Of a stretch of DNA of 64,000 bases, positions 29,330 through 40,606 are shown piece by piece. A program made the position numbers and the translations under genes. The stretch is from Theodoxus fluviatilis (Eukaryota; Mollusca; Gastropoda; Cycloneritida; Neritidae). Position 1 is the first letter of the stretch. Every line of letters starts with the position of its first letter. The DNA is taken from assembly GCA_034096865.1 (NCBI GenBank), contig JAWQFJ010028907.1, forward strand, positions 31,001-95,000, in the 5' to 3' direction. The notes under the pieces were generated by a model, which did not search any database, was not told the DNA's origin, and was given only the letters and a program-made list of their open reading frames with translations.

Positions 29330-32300
29330 ATGTGTGTTTGTGGTGTTTGCATGTGTTATGCATGCATGAGTGTATGTGTATATATACATGTATATATGTA
29401 AGAGATTTCAACAACAAGTGCAATTGAACTTTTTCTTTTGAATCAAAGGTCTTTCTTGGAAAGGGGAACGTTCCTGCTGAGAACTACAACTTCTTCATCA
29501 ACATACTTCTCAACACTGTCAGGTGAGATGTCAGTTTCTGTAACATGAGTTTGGGGTGGAAATGCAATAAATGTCTGAATGTATAATCATGCCTCTGCAA
29601 TGCAAATTTTTATGCCAACGATATTCATAAACATGCGAACAAATGAATCCTAGACCAGAAAATCCCCTAACACTACAAGTAATCATCTTCTAACACTCCA
29701 AAATTTAAAAAAAGAAATAATGTCCTTCACTATCTTCACCTCCATAAAAGAAGTAGACAATCTGTAATGCAGAAAGCTTACCCACTTCAACAGTAAGGTA
29801 GGTGCTCAAAGTCTGACTGTCAATTCTACATTTGAAATAGTTGTGTGGTTTAGTGAGAAGATTAGAGAGAAGGTTTACCAAAAAAAAATGTTAATACCCA
29901 TTTGCAGAAACAGACATGAATATATGCTGTTTGAAACTATCCCTCCCTCAGCAAACACGGCACTTACTACACACAAAGGTATTCTATTATATATATGAGC
30001 AGTACTTCCTTGCTGTTGGTGGTGAGTGCTGATGATGTAAGGAGAAATAAGAGAGGCTGAAATTTAACTGGGAAGTTGCTGGCAATGTTATGTTGGGACT
30101 AAGATGCATTTTTTACATGTTATGTCGAAGTAGAGAATATGTTGCATGATGGCAAATATGTACCATGCTTGTGTACTGCTAGCTACATTTAGATAATGAA
30201 AATGCATGTTCTGTTTTATGCAAAACTGCATTTCTTTTTATTTAGCAAGCAGTGTGTAACTCTAGGTAAAGAAGATCCTCAGTCATGGGGTCTTCCTTTT
30301 TTTTTGTTGATTTGGTGCCTGCATTGAGAAAGTGAATGTTGGGTCTACTATTTCTAGTACTTCTCATCCTTATGAAACTTCCTGTCTCCTACAGGGATGA
30401 GATTGCAGCCTGCATTGAGAAAGTGAATGTTGGGTCTACTATTTCTAGTACTTCTCATCCTTATGAAACTTCCTGTCTCCCACAGGGATGAGACTGCAGC
30501 ATGCATTGAGAAAGTGAATGTTGGGTCTACTATTTCTAGTACTTCTCATCCTCATGAAACTTCCTGTCTCCCACAGGGATGAGATTGCAGCCTGCATTGA
30601 GATAGTGAATGTTGGGTCTACTATTTCTAGTACTTCTCATCCTCATGAAACTTCCTGTCTCCCTCAGGGATGAGATTGCAGCCTGCATTGAGAAAGTGAA
30701 TGTTGGGTCTACTATTTCTAGTACTTCTCATCCTTATGAAACTTCCTGTCTCCCTCAGGGATGAGATTGCAGCCTGCATTGAGAAAGTGAATGTTGGGTC
30801 TACTATTTCTAGTACTTCTCATCCTTATGAAACTTCCTGTCTCCCACAGGGATGAGATTGCAGCCTGCATTGAGAAAGTGAATGTTGGGTCTACTATTTC
30901 TAGTACTTCTCATCCTTATGAAACTTCCTGTCTCCCACAGGGATGAGATTGCAGCCTGCATTGAGAAAGTGAATGTTGGGTCTACTATTTCTAGTACTTC
31001 TCATCCTTATGAAACTTCCTGTCTCCCACAGGGATGAGATTGCAGCCTGCATTGAGATAGTGAATGTTGGGTCTACTATTTCTAGTACTTCTCATCCTTA
31101 TGAATCTTCTTGTCTCCCTCGGGGATGAGATTGCAGCCTGCATTGAGAAAGTGAATGTTGGGTCTACTATTTCTAGTACTTTTCATCCTTATGAAAGTTC
31201 TTGTCTCCCACAGGGATGAGATTGCAGCCTGCATTGAGAAAGTGAATGTTGGGTCTACTATTTCTAGTACTTCTCATCCTTATGAATCTTCTTGTCTCCC
31301 TCAGGGATGAGATTGCAGCCTGCATTGAGATAGTGAATGTTGGGTCTACTATTTCTAGTACTTCTCATCCTCATGAAACTTCCTGTCTCCCACAGGGATG
31401 AGACTGCAGCATGCATTGAGATAGTAAATGTTGGGTCTACTATTTCTAGTACTTCTCATCCTTATGAAACTTCCTGTCTCCCACAGGGATGAGATTGCAG
31501 CCTGCATTGAGAAAGTGAATGTTGGGTCTACTATTTCTAGTACTTCTCATCCTTATGAAACTTCCTGTCTCCCACAGGGATGAGATTGCAGCCTGCATTG
31601 AGAAAGTGAATGTTGGGTCTACTATTTCTAGTACTTCTCATCCTTATGAAACTTCCTGTCTCCTACAGGGATGAGATTGCAGCCTGCATTGAGAAAGTGA
31701 ATGTTGGGTCTACTATTTCTAGTACTTCTCATCCTCGAGAAAATTCCTCTCTCACAGGGATGAGATTGCAGCCTGCATTGAGATAGTGAATGTTGGGTCT
31801 ACTATTTCTAGTACTTCTCATCCTTATGAAACTTCCTGTCTCCCTCAGGGATGAGATTGCAGCCTGCATTGAGAAAGTGAATGTTGGGTCTACTATTTCT
31901 AGTACTTCTCATCCTCATGAAACTTCCTGTCTCCCACAGGGATGAGATTGCAGCCTGCATTGAGAAAGTGAATGTTTGGTCTACTATTTCTAGTACTTCT
32001 CATCCTTATGAAACTTCCTGTCTCCCACAGGGATGAGATTGCAGCCTGCATTGAGAAAGTGAATGTTGGGTCTACTATTTCTAGTACTTCTCATCCTCGT
32101 GAAACTTCCTCTCTCACAGGGATGAGATTGCAGCCTGCATTGAGAAAGTGAATGTTGGGTCTACTATTTCTAGTACTTTTCATCCTTATGAAAGTTCTTG
32201 TCTCCCACAGGGATGAGATTGCAGCCTGCATTGAGAAAGTGAATGTTGGGTCTACTATTTCTAGTACTTCTCATCCTTATGAATCTTCTTGTCTCCCTCA

Positions 32301-33254
32301 GGGATGAGATTGCAGCCTGCATTGAGATAGTGAATGTTGGGGCTATTATTTCTAGTTTTTCTCATCCTTATGAATCTTCTTGTCTCCCTCAGGGATGAGA
32401 TTGCAGCCTGCATTGAGATAGTGAATGTTGGGTCTACTATTTCTAGTACTTCTCATCCTTATGAATCTTCTTGTCTCCCTCAGGGATGAGACTGCAGCAT
32501 GCATTGAGATAGTGAATGTTGGGTCTACTATTTCTAGTACTTCTCATCCTTATGAAACTTCCTGTCTCCCACAGGGATGAGATTGCAGCCTGCATTGAGA
32601 AGGCATATGACAAAATCTCAATGGCAGAGGTGGCCCGGATGCTGCATTTTGAAAAGGCCCCCGGCCAGTCCATGAAGGAGTATGCCAACCAGGTGAGCAG
32701 AAACCCCCTTCTTGAAAGTGGTCACTGTCCTTGTATTTCCCGTTATTTTTTCTTCAACTTCAAAACTGATTTTGAGGTTGTTCTTCATGTTGTTCTACCG
32801 CAAATTAGTGAATGACACAAGGGCAAAACCTGGACCTAGTAGGCTATGAAGTGCGCAGTTGGTAGATGTAGGTTGCTTTCATTTGCATGAAAGCAGTACT
32901 GTTTCTTTTGCAGCAACTTCATGACATTTGCCTAGCATTACTTGGCTAAAATACTGTATCAGTTCTATCTAACTATTGCCAAGTAACTTTGGTTCTGATT
33001 GTTGTCGTTGGTATTTTGTTTCAACATTTGTTGTTTATGAACTTGATTGCAAGCATAATAGTGTTTCATGTTCTTCTCTTGGGAGGTTCCATGACTGATC
33101 TCGTTTTGTTTCCTTTTTTCAGAGAAAGTGGATTCTCAGTGGAAACTACTTCACATTCATTCGTGACACAAAGGAGCAAGATGACGTGTTTCCTGCCAAG
33201 GTGTTAGCCGAGCAGACGATAGAGTATGCCCGAGAGCTAGAGATGATTGTATGA
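21790..33254 (+). CDS. PSMD8: 26S proteasome non-ATPase regulatory subunit 8 (Rpn12), complete, eight coding exons
   Basis: PSMD8/Rpn12 is a lid subunit of the 19S regulatory particle, assembling late through its C-terminal PCI domain. The exons are 21790-21897, 24627-24699, 25052-25154, 28354-28447, 29167-29265, 29449-29522, 32575-32692 and 33123-33254, joining to 266 residues, close to the human core protein without its N-terminal extension. Conserved blocks in order: [118 protein letters not shown], ending [11 protein letters not shown]. All introns are GT-AG and all phases match. The start ATG is preceded by ATCATC and fits the family start. Introns are inflated by minisatellites and a pogo-type element. 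Confidence 0.97.
23064..24320. mobile_element. Tc1/mariner-pogo-type element in PSMD8 intron 1
   Basis: The left end CAGTTAAACTTCTATTTTAC is mirrored by the right end, whose complement reads CAGTAAAACCTCTATTTTGC. TA dinucleotides flank both (23062-23063 and 24321-24322). ACGACTTCCTCC-type subterminal motifs recur (23160-23180, 24252-24275). CAGT-AAACCTCTATTT ends are typical of pogo/Tigger-like elements. No intact transposase or CENP-B-type helix is seen, so it is non-autonomous or decayed. Confidence 0.65.
24627..24699 (+). CDS. PSMD8: PSMD8 exon 2
   Basis: Acceptor CTGTTGCAG; encodes [20 protein letters not shown] and LLIA plus C of an Arg codon; donor C|GTAAGA. A TG microsatellite follows about 15 bp into the intron. 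Confidence 0.93.
24717..24866. repeat. (TG)n microsatellite in PSMD8 intron 2
   Basis: TG repeat interrupted at 24780-24805, ending in a CG-rich GCGCGCGC stretch at 24858-24866. Confidence 0.95.
25052..25154 (+). CDS. PSMD8: PSMD8 exon 3
   Basis: Acceptor TGTTACAG; encodes (R)[33 protein letters not shown] plus AA of a Lys codon; donor AA|GTGAGT. The exon end with its donor is copied twice more downstream (25174-25243). Confidence 0.96.
25155..25296 (+). repeat. Tandem copies of the PSMD8 exon 3 end and donor
   Basis: GAAGTGTTACTACATGGACT followed by ACAAGTGAGTAGTAC recurs 45 bp downstream of the true exon end. A shorter copy, TACATGGACTACAAGTGAGT, follows, then two copies of GAGTAGTACTACTAGTAGCC. 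Use of either extra donor would read TAC AAG TGA, an immediate stop. Confidence 0.9.
25579..25790. repeat. 42-bp minisatellite, five copies
   Basis: Units beginning ACCAAGGAATCACAAGGTAT at 25579, 25621, 25663, 25705 and 25747, in PSMD8 intron 3. Confidence 0.95.
26410..28315 (+). repeat. 29-bp minisatellite, about 65 copies, in PSMD8 intron 3
   Basis: The unit is GTTTCAGTACAACATTG plus TTTTGTGTGCAG with T/G and C/G variants. Variation is greater at the left edge and the centre is nearly uniform. Each unit contains an acceptor-like TTGTTTTGTGTGCAG followed by G, repeated up to about 40 bp before the true exon 4 acceptor. Open frames on either strand are artefacts. Confidence 0.97.
28354..28447 (+). 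CDS. PSMD8: PSMD8 exon 4
   Basis: Acceptor TTTTTGCCTCAAG; encodes (K)[31 protein letters not shown]; donor ACC|GTGAGT. The 29-bp array ends about 40 bp upstream. Confidence 0.96.
28733..28930 (+). mobile_element. CCAT-tailed interspersed repeat, copy A
   Basis: Starts CCCCCTGTGGGTTGGGGGTA, contains ATTCGTAAGAGGTGAATAAC, and ends AAGGCTGATAGGCC followed by CCATCCATCCAT. Related copies lie at 40607-40805 and 40811-41050, with a 3' remnant at 34505-34645. It lies in PSMD8 intron 4. Confidence 0.75.
29167..29265 (+). CDS. PSMD8: PSMD8 exon 5
   Basis: Acceptor CTTTCTGCAG; encodes [20 protein letters not shown] then [13 protein letters not shown]; the donor AAG|GTGTGTG is the start of a TG microsatellite. 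Confidence 0.96.
29266..29330. repeat. (TG)n starting at the exon 5 donor
   Basis: GTGTGTG runs from the first intron base, so the donor consensus is provided by the microsatellite. Confidence 0.95.
29449..29522 (+). CDS. PSMD8: PSMD8 exon 6
   Basis: Acceptor AATCAAAG; encodes [24 protein letters not shown] plus AG of an Arg codon; donor AG|GTGAGA. Confidence 0.95.
29523..30316. other. PSMD8: PSMD8 intron 6 unique part
   Basis: AT-rich intronic sequence between exon 6 and the 91-bp array; nothing else recognised. Confidence 0.5.
30317..32574 (+). repeat. 91-bp array of 24 duplicated exon 7 acceptor/exon-start units
   Basis: Each unit holds a pyrimidine stretch, CTCCCACAG or CTCCCTCAG, the first 28 bases of exon 7 (GGATGAGATTGCAGCCTGCA then TTGAGAAA), and about 63 bp beginning GTGAATGTTGGGTCTAC. 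Exon-like starts fall at 30395, 30486, 30577, then every 91 bp to 31669, then 31758, 31849, 31940, 32031, 32120 and every 91 bp to 32484; the true exon is at 32575. Two units are 89 bp. The unit before 31123 has CTCGG and has lost the AG. A partial unit starts at 30317. Reading through a unit meets TGA in the next GGATGA. Confidence 0.97.
32575..32692 (+). CDS. PSMD8: PSMD8 exon 7
   Basis: Acceptor TCTCCCACAG; encodes (R)[36 protein letters not shown] and ANQ; donor CAG|GTGAGC. Its first 28 bases and acceptor are the seed of the 91-bp array just upstream. Only this last copy continues into AAGGCATATGAC, the true coding sequence. Confidence 0.96.
33123..33254 (+). CDS. PSMD8: PSMD8 exon 8 and stop
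   Basis: Acceptor CCTTTTTTCAG; encodes [39 protein letters not shown] and EMIV, then TGA at 33252-33254. The EMIV end is identical to the human C-terminus. Confidence 0.97.
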   Translation, partial: RKWILSGNYFTFIRDTKEQDDVFPAKVLAEQTIEYARELEMIV

Positions 33255-33700
33255 GTAGTCGTGGTGATGTGTGCTTTCGTCCTGTGGCATTTCATTTATA
33301 GTCATGTGATCCATGCTAGGTTCTACTGAAAAACATTTTGAGCATCTGACAAACCTGAACTCTTTGTCTTAACATTTGCATTTTCCTGTTTTGCTGAAGC
33401 ATGAAGCAATGTTGGATTGCCTTCTCCTTGTAATTCCCCCGTAACATTCTTTTGCATTGTCATTGCCTCATTGGTTCCTATTAAGAAAAAAAAGAGAGAA
33501 AAAAGAAGAAACAATTTTGTTTTTGTTTATTGGAGAAGGGAAGTGGATGATGATTGTTTTGCTGGAATTGAGAAGTAAAACTCCATATGATCACTGTGTG
33601 TGTTTGTTGATTTCATTCACGATTCTGCTTTGTATGAAGAAGGAAAGACTGACAAAATCACTTCCTGTGGAACTTTAATAAAGGATACAAACCATCCATC
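33255..33700 (+). terminator. PSMD8: PSMD8 3' UTR with polyadenylation signal
   Basis: The first canonical AATAAA after the stop is at 33677-33682 (TTTAATAAAGG), giving a 3' UTR of about 430-450 nt if cleavage follows 10-30 nt later. Confidence 0.65.
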
Positions 33701-34504
33701 AATTCTGAAGTTGAGGGTTGCTTTACTAAACCCTTTGCTTTTAGCCACCACCCAATCCACAGAAGCCTAATGTGCTGCGAAGAGTCCTGCTCAGTTGTCT
33801 CCAGCCAAAGTGATAAAGACGAAGAAAACAATCATTAGCTTCCTACATGGCAGACTAGTTTTTTGACGCTTATTACCTTACCCTGGCATGGCTTCAGTCC
33901 ATTGTGCTTCCAAAATACTCTCCGGACCCTTCAAGGAGAAATGAGATGAAGGAATTCAGAGGGGATGCGTGTGACTGAGTCTAACGGCTCCACAAACCCT
34001 GCACTCCAGGTGTTGGAAATCTAGATGAATGTTTGAGGCACATGGACATTGCCAGGAGGAATGTTATTATTTCAGCACAAAACTGAACTTGCTACACAAA
34101 ATAAAAAAGGAATGCTATACATAAATGTAACCCGTTTATGAGGGTTAAAGCAGGCATGAGCGAATATTTGAGATGTAGTACACTACTGTGTAAGCAAAAA
34201 CTCATTTCAAACCTAATGTGCCATGTTACTTATGTAAGTTTGACAATCACCTTGGAGACAGAAGGAGATTTGTGTAATTATTACTTGGTGGTTTTATGCC
34301 ACAAACAATCACTGGGAAGAAAGCTAGGGAATGTACTAGTAATACTCAATAATTATTAAGAAAAGCTTGAATTTTCTTCATTATTTTATGATTCCGTTTA
34401 ACCCTGCATGCCTCTTTAAGAAAAGAACATTAATGTGCCCAACAATAAGTGTTTTTCATTTCTGATTAGTATTAGAGATTTGTTCTTTTTTCCTTACAAA
34501 TGTT
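33701..34504. other. Intergenic, nothing recognised
   Basis: No exon, TE terminus or array seen downstream of PSMD8 in this stretch. Confidence 0.4.
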
Positions 34505-34645
34505 TCTTAACATTGTGGCCTTATATAGCCTACAAGGCTGATTGGCCATCCATCCATCCATCCATCCATCCATCCATCCATCCATCCATCCATCCATCCA
34601 TCCATCCATCCATCCATCCATCCATCCATCCATCCATTCATCCAT
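34505..34645. repeat. (CCAT)n tract at the tail of an interspersed repeat
   Basis: TGTGGCCTTATATAGCCTAC then AAGGCTGATTGGCC precedes about 25 CCAT units, matching the 3' end of the repeat at 28733-28930. Confidence 0.85.
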
Positions 34646-34739
34646 CCACCCATCTTACAAACATGAAGTTGCTATTGGAATTTAGTCCACTAGTAGTATC
34701 TCCTACTAGTTTACATTGCCTGAAATAAGGGGGACAACC

Positions 34740-35630
34740 TTCTGAATGTTGTCTTTTTATATTGTAGACTTGGGGTCAGTCCACTGACAGCTGATAGTTA
34801 TTTGTGTGAGGTGATTTGGTGCTGTGGTTTGGTCTTGCCCCAAGGCAACTGCAATCTGTACTTTGTATGCAACACACAGGTAATCCTTGATTGCCTCTAC
34901 CTCAGGTTGTGTGAACATGGAGTGGCAGCATCGCCATCACAAGCCTTTTTCACCACAGAGACATAAACCTATAGCCAAGGTGTGCTGATACTTGTTGCTC
35001 AATGAAGGTTGCCTACCTTCAACCATGGTGACAACTGTTAATCGCGTCACTGTGATGCTTCTGTGTCATGACCAAGTAGGAGAGTGGCATGACAATGAAA
35101 TCAGGCTTCTCTACTGAGGTGTAGGGAAAGTGTCATGGGATTTGAATGCTGTTTCTCATTTAGAATGTTCTTGTGGCAACCATAAGGGAAGGCCTTTATG
35201 AAAGAAATGTAATGATTCCATAAACTTAAGGACTACATATCACTTATTGAAAATATATATTGCATGAAAATTCTGGCCAAGATTTCATCAGACAGATATC
35301 ATTAATAACTCTAACCTTTTTTTTCCAAATTACTTTTATTCAGGAAGAGACGAAGCATGAACGTCAAGGGAGAGAAAGCTAATAGCTTTAAAATAAAGAC
35401 ATTGTAGAAATCTGCTTTGAATGCATGCATATATATTTTTTTAAGAATCAACTTCAGCAGCTTGCTTTTTCAGTAAAACAGTTCAGATGCTATGTGCATA
35501 CATTTTACTAGAAAATTGTAGAACTAGCAAAATGAAAAATTTTATAATAAAGTAACATAGGGAATTCATGTGCATATATTGGAACTACCTTGGCCATGGC
35601 TTACATGATGTTGGGTCAGTAATCCCATTC
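34740..35630. other. Intergenic, nothing recognised
   Basis: Mixed-composition sequence without recognisable exon or repeat boundaries, leading into the large minisatellite. Confidence 0.4.
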
Positions 35631-35639
35631 TTCTCTGTG

Positions 35640-38600
35640 TGAATGTCTGCCTATGTGTGAATGCTTGCTTGTGACTGTGGATGCCTGCCTGTGACTGAAC
35701 GTCTGCCTGTGACTGTGAACGTGTGACTGTGACTGTGTGGCCTGTGACTGTACATCTGCCTGTGACTGTGAATGCCTGGCTGTGACTGCACGTCTGCCTG
35801 TGACTGTGTGGATGCCTGCCTGTGACTGCACATCTGCCTGTGACTGCACGTCTGCCTGTGACTGTGTGAACGTCTGCCTGTAACTGCACGTCTGCCTGTG
35901 ACTGCACATCTGCCTGTGACTGTGGATGCCTGCCTGTGACTGTGTGAACGTCTGCCTGTAACTGCACGTCTGCCTGTGACTGTGTGAACGTCTGCCTGTG
36001 ACTGTGGATGCCTGCCTGTGACTGTGTGAACGTCTTCCTGTAACTGCACGTCTGCCTGTGACTGCACGTCTGCCTGTGACTGTGTGGATGCTTGGCTGTG
36101 ACTGCACGTCTGCCTGTGACTGTGTGAATGCCTGCCTGTGACTGCACGTCTGCCTGTGACTGTGTGAACGTCTGCCCGTAACTGCACGTCTGCCTGTGAC
36201 TGTGTGAACGTCTGCCTGTGACTGTGTGAACGTCTGCCTGTGACTGTGGATGCCTGCTTGTAACTGCACGTCTGCCTGTGACTGCACGTCTGCCTGTGAC
36301 TGTGTGGATGCCTGTGACTGTGTGGATGCCTGCCTGTGACTGCACGTCTGCCTGTGACTGTGTGGATGCCTGCCTGTGACTGCACGTCTGCCTGTGACTG
36401 TGTGGATGCTTGGCTGTGACTGCACGTCTGCCTGTGACTGTGGATGCCTGCCTGTGACTGCACGTCTGCCTGTGACTGTGTGAACGTCTGCCCGTAACAT
36501 GCACGTCTGCCTGTGACTGTGTGAACGTCTGCCTGTGACTGTGTGAACGTCTGCCTGTGACTGTGGATGCCTGCCTGTGACTGCACGTCTTCCTGTAACT
36601 GCACGTCTTCCTGTGACTGCACGTCTTCCTGTGACTGCACGTCTGCCTGTGACTGTGTGGATGCCTGCCTGTGACTGCACGTCTGTCTGTGACTGTGTGG
36701 ATGCCTGCCTGTGACTGCACATCTGCCTGTGACTGCACATCTGCCTGTGACTGTGGATGCCTGCCTGTGACTGTGTGAACGTCTGCCTGTAACTGCACGT
36801 CTGCCTGTGACTGTGTGGATGCCTGCCTGTGCACATCTGCCTGTGACTGCACGTCTGCCTGTGACTGCACATCTGCCTGTAACTGCACGTCTGCCTGTGA
36901 CTGTGTGAACGTCTGCCTGTGACTGCACGTCTGCCTGTGACTGTGTGGATGCCTGCCTGTGACTGCACATCTGCCTGTGACTGTGGATGCCTGCCTGTGA
37001 CTGTGTGAACGTCTGCCTGTAACTGCACGTCTGCCTGTGACTGTGTGGATGCCTGCCTGTGACTGCACATCTGCCTGTGACTGCACGTCTGCCTGTGACT
37101 GTGGATGCCTGCCTGTGACTGTGTGAACGTCTGCCTGTAACTGCACATCTGCCTGTGACTGTGTGAACGTCTGCCTGTGACTGTGGATGCCTGCCTGTGA
37201 CTGTGTGAACGTCTGCCTGTAATTGCACGTCTGCCTGTGACTGCACGTCTGCCTGTGACTGTGTGGATGCTTGGCTGTGACTGCACGTCTGCCTGTGACT
37301 GCACGTCTGCCTGTGACTGTGTGAACGTCTGCCCGTAACTGCACGTCTGCCTGTGACTGCACGTCTGCCTGTGACTGTGTGAACGTCTGCCTGTGACTGT
37401 GGATGCCTGCCTGTAACTGCACGTCTGCCTGTGACTGCACGTCTGCCTGTGACTGTGGATGCCTGTGACTGTGTGGATGCCTGCCTGTGACTGCACGTCT
37501 GCCTGTGACTGTGTGGATGCCTGCCTGTGACTGCACGTCTGCCTGTGACTGTGTGGATGCCTGCCTGTGACTGTGTGGATGCTTGGCTGTGACTGCACGT
37601 CTGCCTGTGACTGTGGATGCCTGCCTGTGACTGCACGTCTGCCTGTGACTGTGTGAACGTCTGCCCGTAACTGCACGTCTGCCTGTGACTGTGTGAACGT
37701 CTGCCTGTGACTGTGTGAACGTCTGCCTGTGACTGTGGATGCCTGCCTGTGACTGCACGTCTTCCTGTAACTGCACGTCTTCCTGTGACTGCACGTCTGC
37801 CTGTGACTGTGTGGATGCCTGCCTGTGACTGCACGTCTGTCTGTGACTGTGTGGATGCCTGCCTGTGACTGCACATCTGCCTGTAACTGCACGTCTGCCT
37901 GTGACTGTGTGAACGTCTGCCTGTGTATGCACGTCTGCCTGTGACTGTGTGGATGCCTGCCTGTGACTGCACATCTGCCTGTGACTGTGGATGCCTGCCT
38001 GTGACTGTGTGAACGTCTGCCTGTAACTGCACGTCTGCCTGTGACTGTGTGGATGCCTGCCTGTGACTGCACATCTGCCTGTGACTGCACGTCTGCCTGT
38101 GACTGTGGATGCCTGCCTGTGACTGTGTGAACGTCTGCCTGTAACTGCACGTCTGCCTGTGACTGTGTGAACGTCTGCCTGTGACTGTGGATGCCTGCCT
38201 GTGACTGTGTGAACGTCTGCCTGTAATTGCACGTCTGCCTGTGACTGCACGTCTGCCTGTGACTGTGTGGATGCTTGGCTGTGACTGCACGTCTGCCTGT
38301 GACTGCACGTCTGCCTGTGACTGTGTGAACGTCTGCCCGTAACTGCACGTCTGCCTGTGACTGTGTGAACGTCTGCCTGTGACTGTGTGAACGTCTGCCT
38401 GTGACTGTGGATGCCTGCCTGTAACTGCACGTCTGCCTGTGACTGCACGTCTGCCTGTGACTGTGTGGATGCCTGTGACTGTGTGGATGCCTGCCTGTGA
38501 CTGCACGTCTGCCTGTGACTGTGTGGATGCCTGCCTGTGACTGCACGTCTGCCTGTGACTGTGTGGATGCTTGGCTGTGACTGCACGTCTGCCTGTGACT

Positions 38601-39105
38601 GTGGATGCCTGCCTGTGACTGCACGTCTGCCTGTGACTGTGTGAACGTCTGCCTGTGACTGCACGTCTGCCTGTGACTGTGTGAACGTCTGCCTGTGACT
38701 GTGTGAACGTCTGCCTGTGACTGTGGATGCCTGCCTGTGACTGCACGTCTTCCTGTAACTGCACGTCTTCCTGTGACTGCACGTCTTCCTGTGACTGCAC
38801 GTCTGCCTGTGACTGTGTGGATGCCTGCCTGTGACTGCACGTCTGTCTGTGACTGTGTGGATGCCTGCCTGTGACTGCACGTCTGCCTGTGACTGCACGT
38901 CTTCCTGTGACTGCACGTCTGTCTGTGACTGCACGTCTGCCTGTGACTGCACGTCTGTCTGTGACTGCACGTCTGTCTGTGACTGCACGTCTGCCTGTGA
39001 CTGCACGTCTGTCTGTGACTGTGTGGATGCCTGCCTGTGACTGCACGTCTGTCTGTGACTGTGTGGATGCCTGCCTGTGACTGCACGTCTGCCTGTGACT
39101 GTGGA
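35640..39105. repeat. 3.5-kb higher-order minisatellite of 18-22-bp monomers
   Basis: The monomers are variants of TGCCTGTGACTGCACGTC, TGCCTGTGACTGTGTGAACG-TC, TGCCTGTGACTGTGTGGATG-CC and a shorter TGTGGATGCC form. Rare variants recur at long range: CTGTAATTGCACG at 37217 and 38221 (about 1004 bp apart), and the run of GTCTTCCTG monomers near 36590, 37757 and 38747. This shows a higher-order unit of about 1.0-1.2 kb. All three minus frames stay open for over 1100 codons because no monomer contains a stop; the Ser/Gln/His/Arg/Thr translation looks like no known protein. Confidence 0.95.
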
Positions 39106-39342
39106 TGCCTGGCCTTGCGTCCCTGTGTGCCTTTTCCTTCCTGTGTCTGTTTGCTCTGTGTGCTTCTCAGGGAGTCTTCGTATCTGTACATTGCTGTGTA
39201 ACTAACTGTCCGTCCTTCCGTCTGTCTGTCTTTGTGGCTTTTTGTATGTCTTTGTGTCCTGGTCTGTCTGTCTTTGTGTCTGTCTCTTTCTTTCTGTCAT
39301 TGTGTTTGTGTGTCTGTTGTTTGTTTTTTCTGTCTGTCTTTT

Positions 39343-39850
<508 letters not shown>

Positions 39851-39859
39851 TCTCCACAG

Positions 39860-40600
39860 TTTCTTTCTTCTTCTCTCCGAGCAGACTCCGACGCTGCTCA
39901 AGGGATTTCGCTGGCGGGCATCGTTAGCAGCTGAATCAAGTCGCCCAAGACGCAATGAAAATAACCTTCGATCAGCAGGCGACCCGTGGGCAGCCCCTTG
40001 GAGCCACGATGGGTCCTCTTGTGGGGATGACAGGCTTTGCTTGCACCCTGGGTTGCATCAGCGGATCGATACAGGGGCCGCAATGTCGGAAATTGCGAAT
40101 TACGCCTGTGAGCGAGACCCCTAGATTAGGGAAACAGGTGTGTGGACTTGATCGGCTTCCTCTCGGTCTCTGTCCGGTCTTGGGCTGGAGTGTTTGGAGA
40201 AAGAGCGCGACCTCGTCTCGAGGTGCCCAACAGTCTTTGAAGAAAAATCTCAGCGTGGGCATTCTCGTGGCTGGTGAGAAGTCGGGAAAGTATACATTGC
40301 TTTGTGTGCGAGACTTCTCACTGTGAGGCAATATTTCAAGAGAAAATTATTCTTCGACATTTAGGCCTGCGTGTATGTCTAGATTAGCCCAAATGACCTG
40401 ATGGGTGAACTAAATAAGAAATACGTCCGATCCAAAGTAAATCCAGCCACACTAGAAGCCACAGCTCAAAGTAAACTGCAATACAAAAGAAGATATCCAA
40501 CGTAAATAGACCACACTGGCGGCACTATTCCGAAGCGAGGCAAGGGAGGGATAACTCTCGCATCCTTACGGTAAGAAAATACAAAGCCGCGCTGAATGCC
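39860..40600. other. Intergenic, no recognised gene
   Basis: Higher-complexity sequence with short open frames on both strands, none matching a family I recognise. Confidence 0.35.
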
Positions 40601-40606
40601 ATGGTC

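Noticed and set aside
30317..32574. A series of duplicated coding exons (exon 7 family)
   Set aside because: Only 28 exonic bases are copied per unit; the rest is intron, units are out of phase and read into TGA.
35640..39105. CRISPR array
   Set aside because: Monomers are contiguous with no unique spacers, and the window is eukaryotic.
35566..39191. Reading frames over 1,100 residues on the minus strand
   Set aside because: They are open in all three frames at once because the minisatellite monomers contain no stop; no splice, start or family evidence supports a protein.
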